Notes: generated from the sequence alone by a model not told the origin. A DNA stretch of 64,000 nucleotides from Lunularia cruciata (GCA_948567375.1 OX419755.1:41793001-41857000), one strand, 5' to 3'; counted from the first letter of the stretch, positions 34,990 through 46,369 are shown. Program-made: numbers and translations.

Positions 34990-35860
34990 CATCTTAGCGG
35001 AATGCCATGATTCCACCATTGTAGGTCATATTAGAGTGGACAAGACCTTAGATGCAATCAAACGCCATTACTATTGGCTCAAGATAAGCAATGGTGTGAT
35101 AGAACATGTTTGAAGTTGTCTACTTTGTAAAAAAAATAAAGCTTCTAATCAAGCTCCCACAAGACTCCTTCAACCCCTCCCTAGTCCTCCACAATTTTGG
35201 GAACAAGTAAGCATGGATATGGTTTGTGAATTGCCCAGGTCACTTCAAGGTTTGACTCCATTGTAGTCTTTGTTGACCAACTTAGCAAAATGATTCATGT
35301 ATGTCCTACCACCAAGAACGTAACAAGCACCACAATTAGTTCAATTGTATTTAGATGCAATCTTTTCTCACCATGGTCTATCTTGAGTGCTCATCACCAA
35401 TAGAGGCACTCAATTCACTAGTTTATTTTGGAGAACAATCTTTGGCATCTTCAAAACCAAATTGACCATGTCTACGGCTTACCACCTACAAACTAATGGA
35501 AAAACAAAGTGGGCTAATCACACCATTGAAGACATGCTCCAAGGATTCACCTTAGATGAGCAAGAGAGGTGGGACATCTTACTTCCATTGGTGGAATTTA
35601 CCTACAACAATTTAGTGACTGCATCTACAAAATTCACACCATTCTTCCTCATGTATAGAGAGCATCCTTTCACACCTTTGAGCTTGATGAAGATCCACTT
35701 GGTGGCTACCATGGTTGACATTGTCAACACTTTTGTTTTTAGAATCCAACAAGATGCAGAGAACACAAAGCACAAGTTGCAAATCATCCAAAATCAATAG
35801 AAATAGTATGCAGATACATATCATCAACATATGGAGTTCAATGTTGGGGATCAAGTCTGG
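34990..35860 (+). pseudogene. integrase of the chromovirus, catalytic residues lost
   Basis: The 35387-35800 frame gives ITNRGTQFTS and TAYHLQTNGKTKWANHT, where the family has a catalytic Asp (here Asn) and Glu (here Lys). The following LPLVEFTYNN and PFFLMYREHPF blocks are standard. The upstream zinc-finger and first Asp regions (34990-35380) are frameshifted. Confidence 0.8.
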
Positions 35861-36096
35861 TTGTCCACAACCAACCTTATGTTAGCTGGCCCTAGTAAGC
35901 TTAGACCTCATTTTATTGAGCCTTTTCTCATCCTTTAGCAAATTGGCACAATGGCCTATCACCTAGAGCTACTGCCACACATGAAGATCCATCTAGTGTT
36001 CCATGTTTCCTTACTATGCAACTATGCACTTTGATTACCACAGTTTCCTTTCATACAAGAAATTCAACCTTGTCCAACACTCATTTATGGTCCAAG

Positions 36097-36261
36097 GAAT
36101 ATGAAGTTGATTGCATTCTCCAGAAATGCATCCATGGTAACCACCATTTGCTTGTGGAATATCTTGTACATTGGAAAGGGTACCCACTATATGAGGTAAC
36201 ATGGGAGCCAATAGCCAACTTGATCCATGCACCAGTGGTAGTACAACCTTTTGAGCAATAG
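36097..36261 (+). pseudogene. chromodomain at the integrase C-terminus
   Basis: EYEVDCILQKCIHGNHHLLV, then EYLVHWKGYP and EVTWEP, form the signature of a chromodomain, which in living elements targets insertion to particular chromatin. It is intact as a reading frame (36016-36261) although the enzyme before it is dead. Confidence 0.85.
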
Positions 36262-36285
36262 CTTTGCAACAAGGACATTACGTCT

Positions 36286-36300
36286 AAAATGGGGAAGGTT
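36286..36300 (+). other. polypurine tract of the chromovirus
   Basis: aaaatggggaaggtt directly precedes the TG of the 3' LTR. It serves as plus-strand primer in reverse transcription. Confidence 0.7.
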
Positions 36301-36897
36301 TGTAATACCATTAGCTAGATATATTATCTAGAGGTGAAATTTGGCTTGGTAACATATGGAAGGATGTTATATATGATGGAATAAGTAGATTAGATGAAAG
36401 TGTCACCAATAGAGTATTTCTTCCAATAAGGCAGGAGTAAAAAATACCTTGAAACTTCAGAGCCAATTTTGGAAGCCTAAATAGAAGAATTAGACCTCAA
36501 AAATAAAAAGAATTCCCACCCTTTAGGATAAGAGGCTTGCTTTTTCTCCCCACTACTCAACTCATCAAGAACTTCCTAATGGTACCTCATCCATGCAATT
36601 TTGAGCTCCCTATAAGAAGATTCCCTAAAGATTTTCTCTAGTCAAACTTGTTTGACCAACCAAATAGGACAACAATAGACATATGACCAATCACTACAAT
36701 TAATCTAAGGGTGGAGCTTGCTGACATGTCACCAATCCCTATATCTGATCCAAGGATGGAGTTTCCTTTGAGTGAATCCTCTTTGTTATATAATAAAGAC
36801 AAGGTGCTCCTTTGGGACATCAAAGTATTGAGTGTGAAGTTTTGTGTTTCTTCTCGTACGTTTCTCTTGAAGGTTCTCCTATCCGTGGAAGATTACA
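36301..36897 (+). repeat. 3' LTR of the chromovirus
   Basis: Starts TGTAATACCATTAGC and ends gattaca, colinear with 30609-31189. Confidence 0.88.
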
Positions 36898-38700
36898 TCC
36901 CTTATATGCACACCAAATGACTTTTTGGATAGAGCAAGGAGACAAGAAGCACCAAACAAATAGCCCCTACTCGGGGCACCAAGGCAAGATGTTAACAAAA
37001 GGCAAAGAGAAGAGGGAAGCTTGAGTTTGGTAAGTTAGGAGAGAGACAATCCTATAAATGCTCAAAAACTAGTCTTGAAGGACCACATGTTGAGAAACAT
37101 GGAGAGTGGAGTAGAGTGTGAGCAAAGAAGGACTCTATAAGCTATAAATACTTGTTTGGATGATAGTCATGGACAAAAGAGAGAAGGTCGTAAGTGATAG
37201 ATGGATAGAGGTTTTGTAAAGTTGAGAGTGTCAATGGAAAAGGGTGTTGGTCTAGAGGGTGAGAGTGCATTTATTGCTTGTCTATACTCCCCTACCTATC
37301 ATAACACCAAAGAACATAGTAAATTACAATGCTTTAGAGGTGGAGCATGAGCTTATGGGAACTCTATGATCCATGTGGCTATCACTTATGCTTGGATGGT
37401 GTACCTCTCTTGTAAAGCAATCCAAGCTCCTTGTAGAAATTCATGAATATGAGAGTGAGTTTGGCGATGTAGAAATTCATGAATATGAGAGTGAGTTTGG
37501 CGATGTCTGAATGCACCTCCATGAGCAAGAAGAAGCAAAGTCCATTGAGGGAAGAGAGCTACTAGGGTCCAAATAGATACATCTCTCTCTTGATCATCTA
37601 CCAAGATAACATGTAGGAGTATGGAAACCGTTGATCCCACTAGTTGGCAGATGAGCATCAAGATCCTAGTCTACATGCAAGGCCGGAAGAGGTTTGGGAG
37701 TAGAGCTTGAAGATGGTCCAAGGAGTGGAGCCAAGAGTAAGACTATGTTGTGCCTTGTAGTGAGAGGATTGGGGTTTGAAGTGGGCTAGGGGGTAGGCAA
37801 TGAAGTGGCTACTTCTCTCATCCATAAGCATCTAGCTTGCCTTTGATGTTGTGCAAGCCTACTCCTACCCATGGGCAATCAAGACAAGACTGCATAGGTC
37901 CTTGGTGAAGTGACATGTAAGGGAGTGCTAAGGGAATGGAAGGAGGAATGGAAGGTAGTAGTGGTTGGAGGTTTAGAAGTATGGTGGAGAATAGGATGGG
38001 TGGGGATGGGGGTGGATACGGAAAGGAAGGAAGAGAGATAGTGGGAGGAGGGGGAGGCCTAAAGGGGATAGTGGGTGGAGGATCCTCCATAATCCGAGAA
38101 GTAGGTTCTTCCTCGAGGGATTGCTAAGTACATAATATAGGAGTAGTGGTTCCATCAAGGGGAACATGGGCCCCTATGGGAATGTGTTGGAATAGGTGGT
38201 GTCTAAAGCTATGTTCTAGATGCTTGCAAGGGGTATGGGGTGCTAGATGTCCTCATCTAGCACCCGAGACCATGTGGTTGTCTTTCTAGCTACTTTGGCA
38301 AAAGAACAAAGTGTACAAAGTGGAGGTAACATGAAAAGGACTATTCAAGAGTCTTCCAATTCCTAGGAAAAATAGTCCAATACATGACTAGAAAAGTACA
38401 CATCCAACCCAACTAAGAAATCAATGACTAAAAAATGAACACCCCAAAAACAAACAACACATATGAACATAACAAAAAGAAAATTGAAAAAATGGAAAGG
38501 CAAGGGAGAAATAAGGAACCGAGGAAAATAGCCCATATATTAAAATATCTTAAAGAAGGAGAATCTCCAATCTCGGTGCTGTCTGGTACAAGAACCTCTG
38601 GTATAAGAATAATTTGGTGAAAGAACCATATGGGAGAAGAATTTGTGGACAGAAGAACTAACGGAACCAATTGGCTTTGGTACAAGAACTCGATCTCACC
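36898..38700. other. unassigned, with a 36-bp perfect tandem duplication
   Basis: 37433-37504 is two identical 36-base copies (gtagaaattcatgaatatga... to ggcgat), a multiple of three. A TATAAATA-like string lies near 37141-37150 (gctataaatacttg). 37930-38130 is G-rich (ggaggaggg units), giving an open Gly-rich frame on plus and a Pro-rich one on minus. I treat both as low complexity. No gene was recognised. Confidence 0.5.
37433..37504. repeat. perfect 2 x 36 bp tandem duplication
   Basis: The two copies are identical, which in this decayed region suggests a recent slippage or duplication event. Confidence 0.9.
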
Positions 38701-40967
38701 AAATGCCTAATTTTTCACATTGCTTCTCCTTTAGCCTTCTCGAACCACCCAAAGTTTTGTGTGCCAACCACCCAGACAATCAATAAAAAATAGAAAGAAA
38801 GAAAGTCTTGGCCCTTTGCTACTCCTGTCTCTCTCGCCATTAGCTGCTGCTCTACTGTTGCATGTGACCCCAATTGATTGCCTTCGCTGCTGCTCATGTA
38901 ACCCCAATTGAATGTCGTCGGACTATCATAAGAGCCCTGTGCTACTAAACCCGATCCCCTCCTCACGAGTTCCCTTGCTGCTGATTCTTCTCAGCAAATC
39001 CCACCGAAACACATGAATGGTCCAATGTCTCGTTCCTTCGCTACCGCCGTTCGTCCCTCCGGTCTGTCCCTCGTTGTTGTTGTGTTTTCTTGTTTTTGTT
39101 TGAGAACTCAAATCGTGGATACTGGATCGCTCGAGTAAGTTTTCGATGATATTTAGATGCCCCCTCAATTGCAATTAATTACCTGTTCTCCGAGATCTCC
39201 CTCCGCACTGTTTAGAGAAGAATTGTGGGTTTTGGTCAGCAGTCAGACAACACCGCAAACCTATCCCTCACTCAATACTCCTGAATGGCTCTGGAGTCAA
39301 TACGTCCCCAATTTTATCAGTAACATCCATGTAGTGGCGGAAGACAAATCTTAACGACCCCCTAGCTCTGATCTTCAATCCGTCAGATGATTGAAATTCA
39401 GGAGAAATTAGTCGTCCTCTTTAACACCCATGTTGTGTTGTGGCGGAAGACAAATTAGTAGCGGAGAAATTAGTCGTCCTCTGCTCGAGTCAACCTGCCC
39501 ATGTCCTGCACTAAGATTTAATCACCTGAGCCGGCAAAATATATACAGTTCATAGGATCGCAGGGCGTTATCTCGGGCTCAGAATTGAGTACTACCTGCT
39601 TGCGGGAAATCAGATATCCTTCAGAATCAGAACCTGTATTGCTCCATGATTTCCAACCGTAGAGGAACACAAATTCATTTGCGTCCCTGTCCGAGAGTAG
39701 TGAGAATCCATTCAAGTTGATGTGTATCGACCTCTCGACCTCTCGCAATCCCCTAGCTGTATCCTTCTAGATGAGATTACCTTCGAGAACTTCTACAGTT
39801 CCGGATTCTATTCTTACGATAACCAGAAGTCACATTCTGTTCTCCCTCTGCACATTCCACTGTAGTTCTCTTGCAAGCAACCGTCGAGGGTGTCAAGGAT
39901 TATAGCAGGTGAATTTCATCTCTTTCTGCTCGCTGGCAGTGCTCTCTACGAGTCTGTTCTGAGAGGTTCAATTTTCAAAGTGGTGATTATCGGATAAGAG
40001 TCTGTCAAAACGTAAACTATGAGAATATGATCTTTAAAGATATGACCCTGAGTGAAATGCAAAGTACTTCCCATGCTGAGAGAAGAGATCGTTCTGAAGT
40101 GCACTACAGCCTGCTCATAAGATCCCATGTTTAACGTAGAGGAGAAGATGCTCAATCTCGGAAGGGACTGCGGCTATGGAGACCGCCAGCAAATACTTAA
40201 TTTCAGCGAAAACTCCAAGGGGAAATAGACGGACGGAGAGTTGGCGGACGTAGAGTTAACGGACGGGAAATGGACGGCCGGGAAACTGACAGACGGAGAC
40301 ATGAAAAACGGAAAGGCAATGATATGTTGATTGCCAACCTCCGACCGAGAGAACCAATTGGATTCAACTTCATTCTGAGTAAGAATTCAAACGAGTTGTG
40401 AAACAACTTATCGAGTGTCCCATGGCAATGCAAATATATTGGCATGCATGATTTGCGAAGCACTTGTACCTTGGAATAACCCAGTTCATTTCCATGAGAA
40501 ACAAACATTCTTCATTTCATTTCCATATGATGTTTGTGGGCTGAAGTGAGATGCCATAGGAGCGCAGTCCTGGTCCGCGCTGCGTCGGGGAGTCACAGAA
40601 AATGACAAGCATTTTACGAGGAAACTAACGGGGATAAGTGAGAACTTGGTAATTCGTGAAGAGATTTCAAGATTCAAAAACATTACTAGACCCCGAGACA
40701 TAATGGATTCGTGGAGTTGTGGATACTCTTGTATATCCAAGTCGTAGAAACTTTAATAGAATGATTCAGTATCAAGAGTACATAGTAAGGAGACCACGAC
40801 AGATTTTACATATTTTACCGATTGAAGATAACACACCTCTACCACTAGACATACACTCCAGAAACAGTCCAACGACGTACGGACGATCAAGGAACTGCCG
40901 TCGATTGCTTTTAAGGTGTCTATATACAGTCAGGAGGGCGAGCTGCAGCTTCTGATGATATGCTTGT
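38700..40967. other. CpG-retaining region downstream of the membrane-protein gene
   Basis: CpG dinucleotides are common here, unlike the neighbouring transposons. It contains a short direct repeat (ggagaaattagtcgtcctct at about 39402 and 39462), preceded each time by a gtggcggaagacaaat string. A run of degenerate GGACGG-type units is at 40226-40300. Several open frames of 60-100 codons exist, for example minus 39518-39748, but none has a recognised motif. It probably includes the 3' untranslated region of the gene and possibly relics of another. Confidence 0.4.
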
Positions 40968-41930
40968 TTACCATGAAGTCGGGCTCCCTAGAGATTGATA
41001 TCCCGCTGCAAACTGTCGATTCTCCACAACTCCAAAATTTATGTTCTCATTATGGCAGGATTTGCTTGAAAAATAAAAGAGAGCATAGGTCACGCAGCTC
41101 AAATGCTTGAGCAACGACGAAGTAAAACACACGAGTCCACCGAGAAGGACTTTCCATCCCAGGTCGAGGGTGGACATCATAGTGTACCCGAAAGTGACTC
41201 CAAGTATGATCCCTGGAACATCAATGATCAGAAGCAAATTGAAGGCGATACACCACTGGTTTGTCAGGAGCGCGTAACCCTTGCTGAAAGCTGCTAGTCC
41301 GCAAGTGCACTCGAAGACTGTCACTCCGCATGCTAATTGTAAGATTGCATTGACAAAAAAGAATACAGTTGTAGCAACGATGAAGCCGAAAAATATCAGG
41401 ATTGGAAATGGCAATATCAAAATGGAAACGACCGCGTTCAGGAGGTTGTTCAACAGGAAAAGAGCCAGTGCTGTTGCAACATAAAGCGCATGACCCCAGA
41501 AGACAGTGACTCCGACTCCTTTCCACAAACCAGGTAGAGCTTGCAATACTTCCTTAAATGAAACGTTCTTGCCTGAGTACATGGACCCTGCAGTGAAGTA
41601 GATGGCTGCAACAAGATTGACTGCAAGAAGAATTCCGAAAAACGATAGTGCGGCGTAGACTATCATCACCAGCCACATGTCCGGCCATGGAACGGTGGGC
41701 TGTACGAGGAGCTTGTAAACAACTTCATAGACAAAGAACTGTGTCAGTAGCACAATAACTGTTGCTGGAAAGACGACCCCGATCTGAATGAAGGCAAATG
41801 TTTCAATGTGGTAAGGATCTCGCAGCAGCTTTATCGCCTCCAGAACGAGTTCGACAGGTCCCATATTCCCTTGATCTTGCTGCTTCTCCTCCGTTTCCTT
41901 TGGAAGACCGATGTAGTGTTGGATATCCAT
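40968..41930 (-). CDS. intronless six-pass membrane protein, plant family of unknown function
   Basis: A 320-residue open frame without interruption. ATG at 41930 (MDIQHYIGLPKE) is the first Met codon; the frame is open five codons further upstream but has no ATG there. After a charged N-terminus (about residues 1-35) come hydrophobic segments near residues 48-72, 88-118, 140-162, 165-205 (one or two spans), 230-255 and 262-290, predicting about six membrane passes. The C-terminal 30 residues are polar. The layout (a GPVELVLEA-type amphipathic start, then long hydrophobic spans) recalls plant families of uncharacterised 300-350 residue multi-pass proteins; I cannot name a specific orthologue. 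No signal peptide is evident. It is the only long, stop-free, CpG-rich frame in the window outside repeats, hence probably a real gene, though a recent retrocopy is possible. Confidence 0.72.
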   Translation of the reverse strand: MDIQHYIGLPKETEEKQQDQGNMGPVELVLEAIKLLRDPYHIETFAFIQIGVVFPATVIVLLTQFFVYEVVYKLLVQPTVPWPDMWLVMIVYAALSFFGILLAVNLVAAIYFTAGSMYSGKNVSFKEVLQALPGLWKGVGVTVFWGHALYVATALALFLLNNLLNAVVSILILPFPILIFFGFIVATTVFFFVNAILQLACGVTVFECTCGLAAFSKGYALLTNQWCIAFNLLLIIDVPGIILGVTFGYTMMSTLDLGWKVLLGGLVCFTSSLLKHLSCVTYALFYFSSKSCHNENINFGVVENRQFAAGYQSLGSPTSW

Positions 41931-43789
41931 TCTCGCGATTGACAAATCACCCAGACCTTACGATCAAGGTCCTCCTCTTCTTAGCCCTTTACATACAAGC
42001 TCACGGCCACCTCTTTCAGGTCCCGAGAAGCGAATGCAGTCATCGACTTCTATGGTCGCTCGGTACGAGAATTGGAGCCTGATTGGGATAAGAGCTCCTG
42101 AAGAATCCATAGATAGATCTGAATCTCACCACAGCTCGCACGCAGCTACAGTCTGTGTTAAGTGTGTCCACACCCAATAGGAGCATAGATGAGGGAGGGA
42201 AATGCACGATCCGGGGATGGAGACAGTTCCAATCCGAGATTTGGAAACAGTCCCTCTCTAGTAATCACACGCGACGCCAAGATTTATCAGATACGGTCTG
42301 GTATAAATCTAGAAATCATTAAGTTCTAAGGATTGTCCGTAACGGGGCATGATAAACGTGACCAGTAGAAATTTTGGTATAGCTACTGACATTTTCCTCT
42401 AAAACTCATGTTTACCCATCGCGCTACCAATACAATATTATGAACCTCCCGTAGAAATCTGTAAACGTTTTTTTACAGATTTTGACGGGAAAGGCGGTAA
42501 CAGAAACCCCCAAAAATAGTAGTACCAGTCCCGTCAACCAGCCCACGAGATTCCATGATCTGTCTTTGTCCTTTTCACGCTGTGCCAGCCACCACGACGA
42601 AAGGCCGGATCGATCGGACTTGAAGATTCCTGCTTGATAAGAAGATACAAATCTTCTTAATGTTCAGTCGCTTACATTTTGGATCATGCGTGTAACAAGT
42701 AGCTTCATGATAATGTTCAAATCTTTTAGTAAACTGGACAGATATTATCTGTGCATGCTTATGTATTGTATTTTCGATTCAACTGTCAAGACTTATTTTG
42801 TGTTTGACCGTTCGTATTTTGTTCAAGACTGTATATCTGTGTTAAGTGTGAACCATACTTGTGGATTCCTCGATCTTTAAAATCAAGTTGACCTGACAGG
42901 AGAAAAACAGCACACGTTCTAAAATAGATACCAACGGTGAGTTCTCGTTTTGTTAAAGCTCCGCTCATGAACATATTTTCCACGTAGACCAGACATACAT
43001 ATGTATTTTATGTATTTTTCATCTTTTCTAAATAAAAATTAATAAAAAATAATCTGACTTGTCTGATCAGAAATTTTATAATAAAAGTAGAATAATTATA
43101 TTTATGGGAATATATTTATAATCATTGATAATGTTGCATCAAACTTATCTTTTGCGTTAACATAATAATCGTTGAAAATACATGAGACTCTCAAGTTCCA
43201 TTATACTTTATATACCATTACACTTTATATAAATCAAAGTATAATGGATTTTACGCACATAATACATACACTATGTTATGTTGAAGAGAGGAACTACTCT
43301 AAACCAACTATTCTACTATATCAATTTCATCATCACAAACTTCCTACTCCACCTCTTGATTCTCCTCGTCACTATCTAAGGTCTGTGCTTGTGAATATTC
43401 AAGATGGTTCCACGAAATAGTCCATTAAATACATTCATCACTACAACTTTTTTGGATAGTATGTGAAGCTGTGACCACCTTCATCGGACCATTTGGTCTT
43501 AGCTCCTCCGTTAGCAAGGTTGCTAGAAAAAGAATTGGGTAGACCCATGATACAAGTCCACTTGAATACTAGTTTAGTAAAGGTGTTAGAGTTAGCAAAG
43601 GATATTTTATTGTTTTAACCAGAACTCATATATTGCACCATGTGCAATTTAAAGTGGAGTCAGATACTTGTGTGTTCTCTAGTACATGTAGCTTCAATTT
43701 TTGAAGTGAACCACTTAAGTACATCTGTGTCTTCTTTATTGGATAGTATAGGAATTATTTAATTCAATCCAATACTTGTTGATTTGAGT
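41931..43789. other. upstream region of the gene, then AT-rich spacer
   Basis: 41931-42650 stays CpG-rich and should include the promoter and 5' leader of the membrane-protein gene; I could not fix a TATA box. From 42660 the sequence turns AT-rich. A perfect 13-bp inverted repeat (tccattatacttt at 43197-43209; aaagtataatgga at 43236-43248) can form a hairpin with a 26-base loop. Confidence 0.5.
43197..43248. repeat. perfect 13-bp inverted repeat
   Basis: The arms are separated by 26 bases of A/T-rich sequence. It could be a hairpin or the remnant of a small inverted-repeat element; no target duplication was identified. Confidence 0.7.
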
Positions 43790-43802
43790 TTGGTTTGATG
43801 AA

Positions 43803-44520
43803 ATGGGAGAGCAACAAAGCTCTCAAATTAAAAAATTTGAGGTGGAGAAATTTGATGGGAAGAACAATTTTGGGTTGTTGCAACTGAAGGTATAAGATCT
43901 TTTGGTGCAACAAGGTTTGCATAAGATATCGGGGACAAAACGTGTGGATATAACTGACAAAGAATATAAGGAGATCAGCTTGAGAGGCATGACTATAATT
44001 TGCTTGAGACTTGAAGACAAAGTGCTACACAAAGTCACGAGCAAGAGCTCAACACCTAAGCTATAGATGAAATTGAAGGGGTGTACATGACAAAGTCCCT
44101 ACAAAATTGATTATACCTAAAGCAACAAATGTAACTTATGAGTGAAGAACAACACCAACATTCTAAATTATTGAGAACCTTGAACAAAATTTTCTATGAG
44201 TTGGTTATCATTGATTTCAAATTTAAAGATGAGTGTAAAGCTTTATTTTTATTGACTTTGTTACCTCTTTCATTTGAGCATTTTTTCACTACTCTTTTGT
44301 ATGGAAAAGAAATCCTTGAGTTAGAAGAAATTCACAATAAGTTTCTTATCAAAGAAGATGACAAAGACACCCATGAGTGAGGCATCACAATCACAAAAAT
44401 TATTTGTGAGAGATAGGACTTTTCATTAAGGATAGAGTATAAGACAATCTGGATCAAAATCCAACTTTAAATCTAGAAAAATTAAAGGTTAGGTGACTTG
44501 AATGTGGAAATTTAAGACAC
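43803..44520 (+). pseudogene. gag: copia gag with decayed zinc knuckle
   Basis: From ATG 43803: FEVEKFDGKNNFGLLQLKV, then DLLVQQGLH, the standard start of a copia gag (UBN2-type). The body continues through several frame changes; the 44138-44380 frame has SFEHFFTTLLYGKE. At about 44494-44530 the knuckle reads LECGNLRHYKIDY: the first and last Cys positions are lost (one to a stop), while the middle Cys and His remain. Confidence 0.8.
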
Positions 44521-45013
44521 TACAAAATAGACTATAAGAATTGAAAATGAGATTCAAGTAGAGACAAAGGTCAGTTTTTTGAATAAGCAAGTGTTGCTTG
44601 TTTTGATGAAGAATTTCATAGTATCTTAATTGTAGAATTTTAGGAAGGACAGGTTTTTGAGATGCATGGATCATTAACTCTAGCTTTTCATATCATACTT
44701 GTCTTTGAAAGAATTTGTTCTACACTTACAATCCATATATTCTAAGGTGAGATTGTACTTATAGGATATGACATAGAATGCAAGATTTTAGAATTAGTAC
44801 TATGCACATCAAGATGTCTAATGGTATCATCAAGACATTGTTGATATTAGACTTGTCTTAGAGTTAAATAAGAACTTTATCTTTGTAGGACCATTAAATT
44901 CAATTGGCTAAAATTTTCCAAAAGAAGCAACAATCTTGAAGGTTACCATGAGAGCTCTACGAGTGATGAAGAACATGAGACTTGGAAATCTCTCCGAGCT
45001 TCAAGGAGATACT

Positions 45014-45312
45014 ATTATAGATGTGGTAAAGGTTGTGTCTTCTTAGGAAGACAATACTCCAAGTGCTACAAAATAATGGCATGCTCATGTGGGTTGCTAG
45101 AATGAAAAAATACTCTCTAAGGTATTATAAGTGCCAACTCTTGAAGAGTATGAAATCTTCTAAGTTAGATTTATGCAAGTATTGTGTATTTGGGAAGCAT
45201 TATAGAGTGATCTTTACATTATGGTTCATCAAACTAGAGGTATATTAGATACATTTAGATGCATGGGACATAGACTTGTTGCTTCCAAAGCTAGTGCATT
45301 TTACTTATTTTA
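45014..45312 (+). repeat. left arm of a 300-bp inverted repeat (gag-pre-integrase segment)
   Basis: It encodes GMKSSKLDLCKYCVFGKH-type sequence (here KSMKSSKLDLCKYCVFGKHY), the gag-pre-integrase/integrase zinc-binding region of copia elements. The reverse complement of 47383-47682 matches it almost completely, with roughly ten differences counted by eye. The match ends abruptly on both sides. Confidence 0.9.
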
Positions 45313-45385
45313 TGTGTAGATAATTTTTGAGAAAGATGTGGATCTATCTGATGAAGCATAAGTTAGAGGTGGTCTCCATCTTCAA

Positions 45386-45459
45386 AAGGATGTAGCGCAA
45401 TTTGGTAGCAAGTTTGTTTTGGGTACAAAATGTTGCATGTTTGAATCCTATCATCCCTA
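45386..45459 (+). tRNA. trnP-UGG: plastid-type tRNA-Pro(UGG) copy, probably non-functional
   Basis: 74 bases follow the plastid trnP-UGG sequence as I recall it, with about nine substitutions (aggatgtagcgcaatttgg start, catccct end). The anticodon is TGG at 45420-45422 in an intact loop (TTTGGGT) with a perfect anticodon stem (TTTGT/ACAAA). The acceptor stem has one A.C mismatch. A nuclear copy lacking plastid context is unlikely to be used. It could derive from the plastid directly or through mitochondria, which in many seed plants hold plastid-derived trnP and trnW. Confidence 0.88.
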
Positions 45460-45553
45460 CCTTCTAAAATTTATACTATATACTATATATATATATATAA
45501 ATATACATATAAATATATTCATATATTTAATTTACATAAATTAGTAATTGTAA

Positions 45554-45626
45554 GCGCTCTTAGTTCAACTCGGTAGAACGTAGATCTCCAAAACCTAATG
45601 TCATGGGTCAAATCCTACTGGGCATG
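45554..45626 (+). tRNA. trnW-CCA: plastid-type tRNA-Trp(CCA) copy, degraded
   Basis: 73 bases align to plastid trnW-CCA (gcgctcttagttca start; gaacgt; ctccaaaacc anticodon arm; caaatcctac T-arm). The anticodon CCA is at 45588-45590. A one-base deletion in the T-loop side, an A.C mismatch in the anticodon stem and a poorly paired acceptor 3' strand argue for a pseudogene. It lies 94 bases after trnP in the same orientation, the order and direction found in plastid genomes. Confidence 0.87.
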
Positions 45627-45687
45627 AGTCCATTCAATATATTTCTATATATATAAAATGGAAAAATAGGATAGAGAAGTAAATTAG

Positions 45688-46220
45688 TAGTAAGTTGAAG
45701 TATCTTAGTTTTGATAACAAAGGTAAATACAAGTCAAAAAAGTGTGACAACTTTTGTAGCATTGAAGGAATAATCTATCACTTCACTAATCTCTTTACTC
45801 TTTAAAAAATGCAGTGACTTAGTAGATAAATAGAACCTTGCTAGAGAAAGCTCAAAGTATGTTAAGTAATGCAAGACTAGAAACAAGTTCTTGGGCAGAA
45901 GCTATAAATGTAAGAATTTTATTAGTAAACTATTTCCCATCTACAACCATTCATGGAAAGCCACCAATGGAAGTTTAGATAGGTAGTCTTGCAAATTACT
46001 CAATACTCAAGATTTTTGGATATCCACCTTATGTCCATGTGGCGCTAGAGAGTAGATCTTAGCTAGATCTCAAGGCTAAGAAATATAAATTGTTAGGTTA
46101 AAAAACATATGTGAAAGGATATTGGACATTTGATCCTTGTAAAATGCAGATTTAGGCAAGTAAAGATGTGAGGTTTGTTGAGACCTCTATATTGAGAGAC
46201 ATGCACCACTGTAAGGAGAA
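45688..46220 (+). pseudogene. copia integrase, second part
   Basis: After the tRNA insertion the integrase resumes: DNKGKYKSKKCDNFCSIEGI fits the region around the second catalytic Asp (here within SFDNKGKY). It continues with HLQPFMESHQW-type sequence (about 45945) corresponding to the family's TAIHGKPPMEVW block. About 40 residues of the expected core, including the usual DDFSR segment, are missing at the insertion site. Stops are numerous. Confidence 0.7.
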
Positions 46221-46369
46221 GAGCTAAACATGACTTGCTTGAGGTGGAGGTTAATGTTCCTGAATCCTTGAGTATAGATAAGGATGTCTTAGATGTTTCT
46301 ACACTTAAAATAGTTTATGATGGAGACTCACAACAACCTCAATGTTTCAAAGTTACCAAGAAAATGTAG

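Larger units (their letters stand above)
30609..36897 (+). mobile_element. full-length, inactive chromovirus (Ty3/gypsy with chromodomain)
   Basis: LTRs at 30609-31189 and 36301-36897, initiator-Met primer site, gag, protease, RT, RNase H, integrase, chromodomain, polypurine tract: the complete chromovirus order. The two LTRs differ at about 9 of their first 60 bases, so the insertion is old. No matching five-base target duplication is visible (acata before, tccct after). Stops are frequent throughout pol. Three other LTRs of this family lie in the window (15640, 20024, 21350), all on the minus strand. Confidence 0.9.

Noticed and set aside
30604-36902. Target duplication of the full chromovirus
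   Set aside because: acata and tccct do not match; either decayed or the flanks were rearranged.
37818-38127. Gly-rich (plus) and Pro-rich (minus) open frames
   Set aside because: Both come from a G-rich low-complexity stretch; neither has a recognisable domain.
40226-40300. Degenerate GGACGG-type repeats as an RNA or regulatory array
   Set aside because: Short, imperfect and without context; mentioned only as composition.
45482-45540. TA-rich tract as a promoter or CRISPR-like repeat
   Set aside because: Simple AT microsatellite within the organelle-derived segment.
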